This document shows, in pieces, positions 16,402 to 25,537 of a DNA stretch of 64,000 nt. The stretch spans positions 227,170 to 291,169 of the forward strand of contig NZ_JOBF01000012.1 of assembly GCF_000718635.1 (NCBI RefSeq), read 5' to 3'. Numbering within the stretch: the stretch's first letter is position 1; each line of letters starts with the position of its first letter. Under the pieces are notes generated by a model. The model was not told the origin of the DNA and did no database searches. It worked only from the letters and a program-made list of their open reading frames with translations. The DNA comes from Streptomyces varsoviensis. Its GTDB lineage: Bacteria > Actinomycetota > Actinomycetes > Streptomycetales > Streptomycetaceae. The translations under genes were made by a program, and so were the position numbers.

Positions 16402-17202
16402 ATGACCGTCACCAGCGCGCCGGACCCCGCCCAAGCCCCCCACCTCGACCTCGCCGGCCGTACGGCCCTCGTCACCGGCGCGGCCGGCGGCATCGGCGCC
16501 GCCTGCGTGCTGCGGCTCGCCGCCGCCGGGGCGGCCGTACGGGCCGTGGACCGGGACGGCGCGGGCCTGGCGGAGCTGGCGGGCCGGGCCGCCGGGCTCG
16601 CGGGGCCCGTCGAGCCGGTGACCCTCGACCTCACCGATCTCGACGCCGCCGAGCGCGCCGCGGCCGGTACGGACATCCTCGTCAACAACGCGGGCATCCA
16701 GCTCGTCCGCCCCATCGAGGAGTTCCCGCCCGAGGTCTTCTCGACCGTGCTCACGGTCATGCTGGAGGCCCCCTTCCGGCTTGTACGGGGCGCGCTGCCG
16801 CACATGTACGGGCAGGGGTGGGGGCGGATCGTGAACATCTCCTCCGTGCACGGGCTGCGGGCCTCGCCCTACAAGTGCGCGTACGTCGCCGCCAAGCACG
16901 GCCTCGAAGGGCTCTCCAAGGTCACCGCCCTCGAAGGCGCCGAGCACGGCGTCACGTCCAACTGCGTCAACCCCGGTTACGTCCGCACCCCGCTCGTCGA
17001 GAAGCAGCTCGCGGACCAGGCGGCCACCCACGGCATCCCCGCCGAGCGTGTGCTCACCGAGATCCTGCTCGCCGACTCCGCCCTGAAGCGGCTGGTCGAG
17101 CCGGCTGAAGTGGCCGAGGCCGTCGCCTACCTCTGCGGCCCGCGCAGCTCCTTCGTCACCGGGGCCTCGCTGACCATGGACGGCGGCTGGACCGCCCACT
17201 GA
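16402..17202 (+). CDS. 3-hydroxybutyrate dehydrogenase (SDR family)
   Basis: This 266-residue classical short-chain dehydrogenase has TGAAGGIG at residues ~24-31, NNAGIQ (~95-100, the usual D-3-hydroxybutyrate dehydrogenase form), SSVHG, the YVAAKHGLEG catalytic Tyr/Lys segment and NPGYVRTPLVEKQ, which is diagnostic of bacterial 3-hydroxybutyrate dehydrogenases. It oxidises D-3-hydroxybutyrate to acetoacetate with NAD+. The ATG at 16402 was preferred because the upstream in-frame sequence is low-complexity. The gene stands alone between a divergent gene and the acetyltransferase. Confidence 0.86.
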   Translation: MTVTSAPDPAQAPHLDLAGRTALVTGAAGGIGAACVLRLAAAGAAVRAVDRDGAGLAELAGRAAGLAGPVEPVTLDLTDLDAAERAAAGTDILVNNAGIQLVRPIEEFPPEVFSTVLTVMLEAPFRLVRGALPHMYGQGWGRIVNISSVHGLRASPYKCAYVAAKHGLEGLSKVTALEGAEHGVTSNCVNPGYVRTPLVEKQLADQAATHGIPAERVLTEILLADSALKRLVEPAEVAEAVAYLCGPRSSFVTGASLTMDGGWTAH

Positions 17203-17381
17203 GCGGCCGGCGCGCCTTGTGGCGCCGGGCCCCGGCCCGTACGGCCGTGCTGTCCGTAGCGGGGCTCCGGGCCGTACGGGGAATTGATTCGCTCGCGGCG
17301 AGGAGAAATGGTTCGCCCGCGGCGAGGAGCGTTGCGATCATGAACGGGTCATACCGCACCATTCGAGGAGTCCGATCCGTC

Positions 17382-18041
17382 ATGTCAGCCGGTTCCCCGC
17401 TGCTGCCCGCCGACCCGACCGTCGTCCACCCGATGCCCGGGCAGCCGCGGGTGGTGCTGCTCAAGCCGCTGGTCACGTCGCCGTTGATCGAGGTCGGGGA
17501 GTTCTCGTACTACGACGACCCGGACGATCCGGAGGCGTTCGAGACGCGCAACGTGCTGTACCACTACGGGCCGGAGAGGCTGGTCATCGGGAAGTTCTGC
17601 GCGCTGGGGGAGGGCGTGCGGTTCATCATGAACGGCGCCAACCACCGCATGGACGGGCCGTCGACGTTCCCGTTCCCCATCATGGGCGGCTCCTGGACCG
17701 ACCACTTCGACCTCATCACGGGGCTGCCCGGCAGGGGCGACACCGTGGTCGGCAACGACGTGTGGTTCGGGTACCGGGCCACCGTGATGCCCGGCGTCCG
17801 GATCGGCCACGGCGCGGTCATCGCCTCGGGCTCCGTGGTCGTCGACGACGTGCCGGACTACGGCATCGTCGGCGGCAACCCGGCCCGGCTCATTCGGCGC
17901 CGCTTCGACGACGAGACCGTCGAGCGGCTGGTCGCGCTCGCCTGGTGGGACTGGCCCGCCGAGCACATCACCGAGCACATCCGCACCATCATGTCCGGGA
18001 GCGTGGCGGAGCTGGAGGCGGCGGCACCGGGCCGCCGGTAG
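17382..18041 (+). CDS. CatB/Vat-type hexapeptide O-acetyltransferase
   Basis: This 219-residue left-handed beta-helix acetyltransferase has IEVGEFSYYDDP, KFCALGEGVRFIMNGANHRMD (His as catalytic base) and VVGNDVWFGYRATVMPGVRIG, the hallmark of xenobiotic (chloramphenicol/virginiamycin-type) acetyltransferases. The length equals the family norm (~210-220). It transfers acetyl from acetyl-CoA to a hydroxyl group; the physiological substrate is unknown and resistance is only a possibility. The start at 17382 aligns with the family; an in-frame ATG at 17340 is an alternative. No operon partner is visible. Confidence 0.85.
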   Translation: MSAGSPLLPADPTVVHPMPGQPRVVLLKPLVTSPLIEVGEFSYYDDPDDPEAFETRNVLYHYGPERLVIGKFCALGEGVRFIMNGANHRMDGPSTFPFPIMGGSWTDHFDLITGLPGRGDTVVGNDVWFGYRATVMPGVRIGHGAVIASGSVVVDDVPDYGIVGGNPARLIRRRFDDETVERLVALAWWDWPAEHITEHIRTIMSGSVAELEAAAPGRR

Positions 18042-18173
18042 TCGTCATCGGCCCTCCGTCGAGGCTCGCCGGTAGCCGTCGTCGGCCCCCTGCCGAAGCC
18101 CGCCGGTAGCCGTCGTGGCCCCGCCGAATCCCGCCGGAGGGCCGCCAGTTGTGCGAACACCTTGACGGGGGCT

Positions 18174-18185
18174 TGGTCTAGTCCA
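18174..18185. promoter_or_regulatory. DasR-responsive element (dre) upstream of the chitinase
   Basis: TGGTCTAGTCCA matches the DasR consensus TGGTCTAGACCA with one mismatch and lies about 100 bases before the chitinase start codon, next to a TTGACG -35-like hexamer (18162-18167). DasR is the GntR-type repressor that links N-acetylglucosamine to chitin use in Streptomyces. Confidence 0.8.
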
Positions 18186-18286
18186 ATCATGTGAGCCGGT
18201 TCCTCCTGTACGTCCAGTACCGCTGTTCCCCCACGGAACAGCGGCGGCGCGCCGCACACGCGCCGTCCCACCCACCGGGAGAACGC

Positions 18287-20029
18287 ATGAGACGTTTCAG
18301 ACCGCTCCGGGCAGGCCTCACCGCACTGGCCACCCTCGCCGCCTCGGCGGGCCTGGTGCTGGGGATCGGGGGGACGGCCCACGCGGCCAAAGCCCTGCCC
18401 CCGCACGTATTCGCCCCGTACTTCGAGGCGTACAGCAACGACAACCCCGCCGACCTCGCCGCGAAAGCCGGGGTGAAGTACCTGACCATGGCGTTCCTGC
18501 AGACCGCCACCAAGGGCTCCTGCACCCCGTACTGGAACGGCAACCAGGCCCAGCCGGTCTCGCCCGAGATCTTCGGCAAGGACTTCACCACCATCCGCTC
18601 GCGCGGCGGTGACGTCATCCCCTCGTTCGGCGGCTACACCGCCACCCACAACGGCACGGAGATCGCCGACAGTTGCACGGACGTCGACGCGATAGCCGCC
18701 GCGTTCGAGAAGGTCATCACCACCTACGACATCCCCCGCATCGACCTCGACATCGAGGACAACTCCCTCACCAACAGCGCCGGCATCGACCGCCGCAACA
18801 AGGCCATCAAGAAGGTGCAGGACTGGGCCGCCGCCAACGGCCGCTCCATCCAGTTCTCGTACACCCTCCCCACGACGACGAGCGGCCTCGCGGACAGCGG
18901 GCTGGCCGTGCTGCGCAACGCGGTGAGCAACGGCGCCCGCGTCGACGTCGTCAACATCATGACCTTCGACTACTACGACGGCGCCACCCACCAGATGGCC
19001 CTCGACACCCAGCGCTCCGCCGCCGGGCTGCAGAGCCAGCTCGCCCAGCTCTACCCCGGCAAGACCCCCGCACAGCTCTGGGGCATGATCGGCGTCACCG
19101 AGATGCCCGGCATCGACGACTACGGCCCGGGCGAGACGTTCACCACCGCCGACGCCGCCACCGTCTACAACTGGGCCGTCGAGAAGGGCATCAACACCCT
19201 CTCCTTCTGGGCGCTCCAGCGCGACAACGGCGGCTGCCCCGGCACCGGCGGCTCCGACACCTGCTCCGGCATCGAGCAGGACACGTGGTTCTTCAGCCAC
19301 GCCTTCGAGCCGTTCACCGGCGGCGGGCCCGCCGCCGACGACTTCTCCCTCGCCACCGCGCCCGGCGCGGCGACCGTCCCCCAAGGCGGCTCCGCCACCG
19401 CGACCGTGACCACCGCCGTCACCAACGGCACCGCCCAGCGCGTCGAACTGACCACCCAGGGCGCCCCGGCCGGCGTCACGGCCACCGTCGACCCGACGAG
19501 CGTGACCGCCGGCGGCACGGCCAAGCTCACCGTCACCGCCGCCGCGACCGCCGTACCCGGCCGCTACCCGATCACGGTCAAGGGCACGGCCGGAGCCGTC
19601 AGCCACTCGGCCACCTACACCCTGACCGTCACCGGACCCGGCGGCGAGGGCACCCCCGTCAACGGCGGCTTCGAGACCGGCGGCCTCGGACCGTGGACCT
19701 GCCAGCCGGGCGGCGCGGTGGTCGACACCCCCGTGCACTCCGGCACCCACGCACTGCGCGTCTCGCCCACCGGCAGCCAGACCGGCGAATGCGCGCAGAC
19801 GCTCACCCTGAACCCCAACACCCGCTACAACCTGACCGGCTGGGTCCAGGGCGGCTACGCCTACATCGGCGTCAAGGGCGACGCCACGGCGAGCGCCTGG
19901 TCCGCCGCCGGCGACTGGACCAAGCTCACCGTCCCCTTCACCACCGGCGCCACCGGCACCATCACCGTCTACACCCACGGCTGGTACGGCCAGAACAGCG
20001 TGTACGCGGACGACTTCGCCATCACCTGA
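18287..20029 (+). CDS. Secreted GH18 chitinase with Ig-like domain and C-terminal carbohydrate-binding module
   Basis: This 580-residue protein has a Sec signal peptide (residues 1-~34, ending near AHA), a GH18 catalytic domain (~38-345) with IDLDIED around residue 152 as the DxDxE active-site motif and NIMTFDYYDG (~225), a bacterial Ig/NEW3-type domain (~355-455), and a C-terminal module (~463-580) beginning NGGFETGGLGPW, like CBM4/16-type modules. It degrades chitin extracellularly. The domain order matches known Streptomyces family-18 chitinases. The ATG follows GGGAGAACGC. Control by DasR is supported by the upstream dre, and a strong hairpin follows the gene. Confidence 0.92.
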   Translation: MRRFRPLRAGLTALATLAASAGLVLGIGGTAHAAKALPPHVFAPYFEAYSNDNPADLAAKAGVKYLTMAFLQTATKGSCTPYWNGNQAQPVSPEIFGKDFTTIRSRGGDVIPSFGGYTATHNGTEIADSCTDVDAIAAAFEKVITTYDIPRIDLDIEDNSLTNSAGIDRRNKAIKKVQDWAAANGRSIQFSYTLPTTTSGLADSGLAVLRNAVSNGARVDVVNIMTFDYYDGATHQMALDTQRSAAGLQSQLAQLYPGKTPAQLWGMIGVTEMPGIDDYGPGETFTTADAATVYNWAVEKGINTLSFWALQRDNGGCPGTGGSDTCSGIEQDTWFFSHAFEPFTGGGPAADDFSLATAPGAATVPQGGSATATVTTAVTNGTAQRVELTTQGAPAGVTATVDPTSVTAGGTAKLTVTAAATAVPGRYPITVKGTAGAVSHSATYTLTVTGPGGEGTPVNGGFETGGLGPWTCQPGGAVVDTPVHSGTHALRVSPTGSQTGECAQTLTLNPNTRYNLTGWVQGGYAYIGVKGDATASAWSAAGDWTKLTVPFTTGATGTITVYTHGWYGQNSVYADDFAIT

Positions 20030-20067
20030 CGAGGGCGCTCCGCTGAGGGGTGTCCACGTGTGTAGCC

Positions 20068-20097
20068 GGCCCGCCCTGACGGAGGTCAGGGCGGGCC
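20068..20097 (+). terminator. Strong hairpin terminator after the chitinase
   Basis: GGCCCGCCCTGAC and GTCAGGGCGGGCC pair over 13 bases around a GGAG loop, 39 bases after the chitinase stop. The ~270 bases from here to the AraC gene hold only GC-rich degenerate repeats; no gene was seen there. Confidence 0.85.
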
Positions 20098-20370
20098 GCT
20101 GTGCCGTGGGCTGTGCCGCGGGCTGTGCCGGGCGTACGGGCGTATGGCGCAGCCGAGGGAGGGGCGGATGTGGGTCGCACACCGGGGGCAGGCTTCGGGC
20201 TGGATGTCGGGCCGCGTGTGGGGCCGGGCCGGGCCGGGGCCGCGCCCGACGAGTTGGGGCAGGCGCCCGGCCGTACGCCGGGGGCGGGCTTCGGACTCGA
20301 TGGCGGGCCGCATGCGGGGACGGGGCCGCGCTCGGTTTGTTGAGGCCGCCCGGCCGAAGGCCCGCCGCCC

Positions 20371-21381
20371 TTACCGGCCGGGGCGGATCGCCCCCGGCGT
20401 GTGGCCGAAGCGGTCGCCGAAGACGCGGGTGAAGTGGGCCTGGCTGGCGAAGCCCCAGCGGTGCGCGATCTCGGCGACCGTCAACCGGCGGGAGCCGTCG
20501 TCGGCCAACTGCTCGCGGGCCCTGGCGAGCCGCAGTTCGAGGATGCGGCGGGAGGGGCTCACGCCGGACGGCTCGAAGATCCGGCTGAGCTGCCGGGCGG
20601 ACACCCCGACCGCCTCGGCCACTCGCCCGGCGCTGAGCGCCGGGTCGGACAGGTGCCGGCCGATGTACTCCTCGGCGACGGCCAGCCGCGAGGCCGGTCC
20701 GGCCGTCGCCGCGCCGTCGCCCAGCCGGGACGCGGCCAGCGAACGGACCAGGTCGAGCACGGTGGCCGCCGTCGCCGCCGGCTCGCCCGTACCGCCCCGC
20801 GCCGTGAAGTCCGCCAGTACCGACCGCAGCGCGGAGACCAGCGGGCCCTCGCCCACCGACCGCCGGCCGAACAGCAGCGGCGTCGGCACGCCACCAGCGG
20901 CGCAGTTCTCCGTGAACACCTCGCGCGGGATGTCCACCAGCAACTGCCGCATGGCGCATGGGAAGCCGAAGAGGTACGAGCGCCGGGTGTCGTAGAGGAC
21001 CAGGTCGCCCTCGGCCGGGGTGAGGCAGTCGTCGCCGTGGAAGAAGACGCCGCGCCCGGACACCAGCAGGGAGGCGAAGACCGAGTCCTTCGGCAGCGCG
21101 CGGCAGGTCTTCGCGGCCCGCTCGATGACGTGCTCGTTGCCGGTGATCTCGGCCAGCCGCAGGCCGCCGAGCCGGAAGTTGGTCTGCCGCGCCAGCAGGC
21201 CCTGCTCCGAGTAGGGCGAACAGGTCAGGCCCACCAGGGCCCGCCGGTTGTAGTCCTCCCACAGTTCGACGCGGTCCGCCGGATCGACGGACCGCGTCGA
21301 AATCGTCGAGACGGCGGGCAGAGGAGGGTCAGCGGGCGCGGCGGTCGCGGACGAGGCCGTGGCGGTGGGGTGCTCGGGCAT
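20371..21381 (-). CDS. AraC-family transcriptional regulator
   Basis: This 336-residue regulator has an N-terminal AraC-binding-like (AraC_binding_2) cupin domain (~40-215) and a C-terminal AraC/XylS double helix-turn-helix (~240-336), with VAEAVGVSARQLSRIFEPSG and HRWGFASQAHFTRVFGDRFGH as the two recognition regions. The ATG at 21381 has a perfect AAGGAGG site. It lies downstream, on the same strand, of the SDR/dehydrogenase/cupin catabolic operon but is separated from it by ~845 bases of repeats, so control of that operon is plausible, not shown. Confidence 0.88.
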   Translation of the reverse strand: MPEHPTATASSATAAPADPPLPAVSTISTRSVDPADRVELWEDYNRRALVGLTCSPYSEQGLLARQTNFRLGGLRLAEITGNEHVIERAAKTCRALPKDSVFASLLVSGRGVFFHGDDCLTPAEGDLVLYDTRRSYLFGFPCAMRQLLVDIPREVFTENCAAGGVPTPLLFGRRSVGEGPLVSALRSVLADFTARGGTGEPAATAATVLDLVRSLAASRLGDGAATAGPASRLAVAEEYIGRHLSDPALSAGRVAEAVGVSARQLSRIFEPSGVSPSRRILELRLARAREQLADDGSRRLTVAEIAHRWGFASQAHFTRVFGDRFGHTPGAIRPGR

Positions 21382-21534
21382 CGGGGGCCTCCTTACCGTG
21401 CGCCTGCCCGCCGCATGCGGCGCGCGGCACGTGGCACCTGGCGCTTGCGTGCCCCTGGGCTCCCGCGCCCGCTCCGGGGCAGCCGCAGCGTAACGCCCGG
21501 CCCGAGCCCGGGCCAACGGTTCGGACCGCCCTTT

Positions 21535-22195
21535 CGGCCGGGTACGTGCCGAGGCCGGGCGCGCGCTGCGGCCCGGCACGCGTCGTGGTCGGGTACGTGC
21601 CGCGTTCGTGTACTTGCTGTGGCTGCGCACGGGTTTGAGCCAGGTACGTACTGCGGTCGGGCGCGCGCCGCGTCCGTGTACGTGCGGCCTGCACTTGAGC
21701 CCGGGGGCGTGCCGCGTCCGGGTACGCGCTGTGGTCGGGCACGAGCCGCGGCCGCGCAGGCGCTACGGCCGCGTACGCGCTTGAGCCGGGGTACGTGCCG
21801 GGGCCGGGCACGCGCTTGAGCCGGGCTCGTGCTGCGGCCGGGTAGGTGCCGCGTCCGGGTACGTGCGGCACGCGCTTGAGCCCGGGGCACGCACCGCGTC
21901 TGTCGCGCTGCGGTCGCGTACGCGCTTGAGTCGGGGTACGTGCCGCGACCGGGCATGCGCTGCGGCCGGGCATGCGCTTGAGCCGGGCACGCGACTGAGC
22001 CGGGTTCGTGCCGCAATCGGGTACGCGCTGCGGCCGGGCACGTGCTGTGCCTCGGCCGGGCGCGCGCCCCGGCCGGGCACCCGTTTCAGCCGGATACGCG
22101 CCCGACCCGGTACCCGCTTCAGCCAGATACGCGCCCGACCGGGCATCCGTTTCAGCCGGGTACGCGCCGCAGCCGAGGACACGTTTCAACTGAGC
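21535..22195. repeat. Long degenerate tandem-repeat tract (about 15-bp units)
   Basis: About 660 bases consist of imperfect ~15-bp units such as CGGCCGGGTACGTGC, interspersed with GCGCTTGAGCCGGG, with a related TTTCAGCCGG form at the right end. It fills most of the 845-base gap between the AraC gene and the SDR gene. Several reading frames stay open through it, giving Arg/Pro/Gly-rich shadow peptides, so I regard it as non-coding. The repeats have diverged, which argues against recent slippage. Confidence 0.75.
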
Positions 22196-22226
22196 ATCCC
22201 CCCGCAGGTGAAGGGTTCGCGGGCGG

Positions 22227-23018
22227 TCAGACGGCCGAGTAGCCGCCGTCGACCGTGAGGATGGAGCCGGTCATGTACGCGGCCGCGGTCGAGCACAGGA
22301 ACGCGATGGCCGAGGCGACCTCGTGCGGGCTTCCCAGCCGCCCGAGCGGCAGTCGGGAGAGCACGGCGCGGGCCGCGTGCGGATTGTCGAGGACGCCGCG
22401 GGCGAGCGGGGTGGCGACGAAGCCCGGGGCGACGGCGTTGACCCGGATGGCGTCGGCGGCGTACTCGGCGGCCAAGGACCGGGTGAGCTGGGTGATGCCT
22501 CCTTTGCTGGCGCTGTAGGCGGGCCGGTCGCGGCTGCCGAAGAGGGCGAACATCGAGGAGACGGTCACGACGCACCCGCCGCCCCGCGCCAGCAGCGGCC
22601 GCGCCGCCTGACAGGCCGTCATGGCCGCGTCCAGGTTCACCGCCAGGACGTGGTCCCAGGCCGTGCGGCCGTACTCCGCGCGGTCCCGGCTGACGCCCGC
22701 GCAGCAGATCAGGCAGTCGAGGCGGCGGGACTCCGCGATCCGGCGGGCGAGTCCGTCCCGGTCGGTGACGTCCTGTTCCTCGACGCGGACCCGTTCGTGC
22801 GCCGGGAGATCGCGCGCGGCGGCGGGCGGCAGGCCGAGCGCCCGCACGTCCGCGCCCAGTTCCGCGAGGAGTACGGCCGTCGCGGCGCCGATGCCCGAGG
22901 TACCGCCGGTGACCAGGACGTTCCGCCCGGCGAACGAACCCGGGGCGAACGCCCCCAGCACGTCGCCACCGCCACCGGCACTGCCACCGCCACCGCCACT
23001 GCCCACGTCGCCGGTCAT
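22227..23018 (-). CDS. Short-chain dehydrogenase/reductase
   Basis: This 263-residue classical SDR has VTGGTSGIGAA near residue 37, CAGVS (~115), SSMFALFG and YSASKGG (catalytic Tyr/Lys near 177), and a C-terminal MTGSILTVDGGYSAV. A Gly/Ser-rich N-terminal tail (~20 residues) precedes the fold. It overlaps the stop of the upstream dehydrogenase reading frame by four bases (ATGA at 23015-23018), so it is the last gene of the reverse operon with the MFS/alcohol dehydrogenase and cupin dioxygenase. It probably oxidises an alcohol or diol intermediate of the aromatic-ketone pathway; the substrate is not evident. Confidence 0.85.
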   Translation of the reverse strand: MTGDVGSGGGGGSAGGGGDVLGAFAPGSFAGRNVLVTGGTSGIGAATAVLLAELGADVRALGLPPAAARDLPAHERVRVEEQDVTDRDGLARRIAESRRLDCLICCAGVSRDRAEYGRTAWDHVLAVNLDAAMTACQAARPLLARGGGCVVTVSSMFALFGSRDRPAYSASKGGITQLTRSLAAEYAADAIRVNAVAPGFVATPLARGVLDNPHAARAVLSRLPLGRLGSPHEVASAIAFLCSTAAAYMTGSILTVDGGYSAV

Positions 23019-24127
23019 GTCGCGGCCTCCGGGCCGCCCGCGGGGGAGGGCCGACCCTCCGGAGAGCGCAGGTCGGCGCTCGGCCTCACCAGGATCTTGA
23101 TCTGACCGTCCGGCCCCCGCGACAGCGGGCCCAGGCCGTCGGCGACCACGTCGTCGAGCGCCACGACCGACGTCACCACCGGCGTGAGGTCCACGCCGTC
23201 CCGCCCGACCAGGCGCATGAGTTCGGGGTAGGTGTCGCGGTAGCCGACGCTGGCCACGATGGACTGCTCGTTGTCGACCAGCGCCCAGGCGTCGAGCCGC
23301 ACCCGGCCGCCCAGCCCCACCAGGACGACGCGGCCCCCGCGCCGGGTCGCCGCCAGACAGGTGTCGAGCGCGTCCTGCGCCCCCGCCACCTCGAACGCGA
23401 CGTCGACGCCCTCCCCGCCGGTCAGCTCGCGGACCGCCGCGCCGGCGCCGCCCGCGCGGCCGGCGTCCACCGTGTCGGTCGCCCCCAGCCGGGCCGCCAA
23501 CGCCCGGCGGTCGGGCGCGACATCGACGGCGATGATCCGCGGCACGCCGCGCTCGGCCGCGAGCCGCACGGTCAGCAGGCCGATCGGGCCGAGCCCGACG
23601 ACCGCGAGCGACGCCGGAGCGCCCCCGGCGCGCCGCAGCGCGTGCAGGGCGACGGACGCGGGCTCGAAGAGCGCCGCCTGCTCCAGCGGCACGTCCGGGG
23701 GAAGCCGGTGCACCATGTACGCGGGCAGCGCGGCGAACTCCGCGAGGCCGCCGTCGCCCATCAGCCCGGCGAAGCCGAAGTGGCGGCAGATGTTGTACTC
23801 CCCGGCCCGGCAGCGCGGGCAGTCGCCGCACCGGTAGTGCGGTTCGACGGCCACGCTGTCGCCGACAGCGAGCCCGGAGACCGACGGCCCGAGGGCGGCC
23901 ACCGTCCCGCAGAACTCATGGCCGAGCACGAGTGGCGCCCGCGCGCCGGACGCGGGGTGCGGCGCGCCGACGGGGATCGCGTGCGGCCCGTCCGCGTACT
24001 CGTGCAGGTCGCTGCCGCAGATGCCGCAGTACGCGACCGCCACCAGCACCTCGCCGGGCCCGGGTTCGGGTACGGCCCGCTCGACCACGCGGACGTCCCC
24101 GCGCCCGTACCAGACCGCCGCCCGCAT
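23015..24127 (-). other. Zinc alcohol dehydrogenase module with possible own start at 24127
   Basis: The ATG at 24127 (MRAAVWYGRGDV) is exactly where free-standing zinc alcohol dehydrogenases begin and would give a normal 370-residue enzyme. The sequence before it, GGGGGGCGG, is very close to the ATG and only a weak ribosome site. Independent initiation is therefore possible but not better supported than the fusion. Confidence 0.5.
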
Positions 24128-25537
24128 CCGCCGCCCCCCGCCGCGTACGCCGGAGCCGGGACCATCGCCCGTACGGGCCTCCGGGCCCGCCCCCGCGCCC
24201 GTACCCGCCTCCGAGCCCGTACGGGCCTCCCCGCCTCCCCGGACAGGATTCGCGCGGGCGGCGCGCCCGGCCGCCCGTCGTCCGAGTACGCGCGGGGCGG
24301 TTTCGCGCAGGCCGAAGGAGAGGAGGACCACGACCACGGCGCCGCCCGCGGAGATGAACATGGCGGTCTGCGGGCCCCAGGCGTCCGATGCGCGGCCGGC
24401 GATTACGGGGGCGAGGAAGCCGCCGGCGAGTTCGCCGGCCCCCATGACGAGGCCGAGGGCGGTGGCCAGGGACCCGCGGGGGACCGTCTCGGCGGGGATG
24501 GTGGCCATGATGAGGGTGAAGCAGCCCAGGCCGGTATAGGTGAGCACGACGACCGCGCCGAGCACCACCGGCCCGTCGAGGTACACCACGGCCAGCGGGC
24601 AGACGGCGGCGACCGCGCTGAAGAGGATCATGGTCCGCTTGCGGCCGATGCGGTCGGAGACCGCGGGGGTGACGAAGCCCCACAGCACCCACGCCACGCC
24701 GAAGCACGTCATCACGCGGCTCATGGTCCCCGCGGAGAAGCCCTTGACGTCCTGGAGGTAGGTGGGCGTGAACGTGATGATGACGATGAACCAGGTCAGG
24801 TAGGAACAGGCGGCCAGCACGCACAGCAGGATGTTCCGGTGCCGCAGCAACTCCCGTACGGACAAGCGGTCGCCGGCGGGTGCGGGGGACGGCCCGGCTA
24901 CCACGGGCCCGGTCGTCGGGGCGCGGGGGACCGGGGGCCGTTCCCGTACGGACCGGCCGATCCACGCCGCGATGAGCAGCCCGGGAACGATCGTCAGCAG
25001 GAACGCCGTCCGCCACCCGTACTGCCCCGCGACCCACACCACGGCCAGCGGCGCGAGGATGCCGCCCAGCAGCCCGGCCGAGGAGCCCTGGAGCAGCCCC
25101 ATGTTCAGGCCGCGGCGCTCCGCCCGCGATGCCTCGACCATCAGCGACTGCGACAGCGGCAGCACCGCGCCCTCCGCCACGCCCATCAGCGCGCGGGCGA
25201 GCAGCAGACCCGTGAACCCGGTCACCAGGCCGCCCGCCGCCGAGAAGCAGGAGAACAGCACGACGGCCGTGATCAGGAGCGGTTTGCGGCGGCCCAGCCG
25301 GTCCGAGAGCCGGCCGCACAGCAGCCCCGACAGCGCCCAGGTGAGCGCCAGCACCCCGGACAGCGTGCCCAATTGGGTGTTGGAGAGGTGGAAGTCGTCG
25401 CTGATGAAGGGGGCCAGGAAGGACAGCGCCTGCCGGTCGAAGAAGACGAAGCCGAAGGCCAGGAAGAGAATCAGCAGCAGTCTGTTCTCGTACGACCGGG
25501 CCGCGCCGTCCGGCGGCGGGGACGGCGTCCGGCTCAC
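23015..25537 (-). CDS. MFS transporter and zinc alcohol dehydrogenase in one uninterrupted reading frame
   Basis: From the GTG at 25537 (overlapping the cupin stop, GTGA) the frame is open for 840 codons. Residues ~15-415 are a 12-segment major facilitator of the organic-anion symporter type, with DRQALSFLAPFI in TM1 and the loop GRLSDRLGRRKPLL. A Gly/Ala/Pro-rich linker of ~50 residues has no stop codon. Residues ~471-840 are a medium-chain zinc dehydrogenase with GICGSDLHEY, GHEFCGTV, the structural-zinc cysteines CGDCPRCRAGEYNIC and the NAD motif GLGPIG, resembling 2,3-butanediol dehydrogenases. Either this is a true transporter-enzyme fusion, or the dehydrogenase starts separately at 24127 and the transporter has lost its stop. 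Confidence 0.75.
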   Translation of the reverse strand: MSRTPSPPPDGAARSYENRLLLILFLAFGFVFFDRQALSFLAPFISDDFHLSNTQLGTLSGVLALTWALSGLLCGRLSDRLGRRKPLLITAVVLFSCFSAAGGLVTGFTGLLLARALMGVAEGAVLPLSQSLMVEASRAERRGLNMGLLQGSSAGLLGGILAPLAVVWVAGQYGWRTAFLLTIVPGLLIAAWIGRSVRERPPVPRAPTTGPVVAGPSPAPAGDRLSVRELLRHRNILLCVLAACSYLTWFIVIITFTPTYLQDVKGFSAGTMSRVMTCFGVAWVLWGFVTPAVSDRIGRKRTMILFSAVAAVCPLAVVYLDGPVVLGAVVVLTYTGLGCFTLIMATIPAETVPRGSLATALGLVMGAGELAGGFLAPVIAGRASDAWGPQTAMFISAGGAVVVVLLSFGLRETAPRVLGRRAAGRAARANPVRGGGEARTGSEAGTGAGAGPEARTGDGPGSGVRGGGRRMRAAVWYGRGDVRVVERAVPEPGPGEVLVAVAYCGICGSDLHEYADGPHAIPVGAPHPASGARAPLVLGHEFCGTVAALGPSVSGLAVGDSVAVEPHYRCGDCPRCRAGEYNICRHFGFAGLMGDGGLAEFAALPAYMVHRLPPDVPLEQAALFEPASVALHALRRAGGAPASLAVVGLGPIGLLTVRLAAERGVPRIIAVDVAPDRRALAARLGATDTVDAGRAGGAGAAVRELTGGEGVDVAFEVAGAQDALDTCLAATRRGGRVVLVGLGGRVRLDAWALVDNEQSIVASVGYRDTYPELMRLVGRDGVDLTPVVTSVVALDDVVADGLGPLSRGPDGQIKILVRPSADLRSPEGRPSPAGGPEAAT

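Noticed and set aside
21329..22189. 286-codon reverse frame through the degenerate repeats
   Set aside because: Several frames on both strands stay open, the peptide is low-complexity, and no ribosome-binding site or homology is visible.
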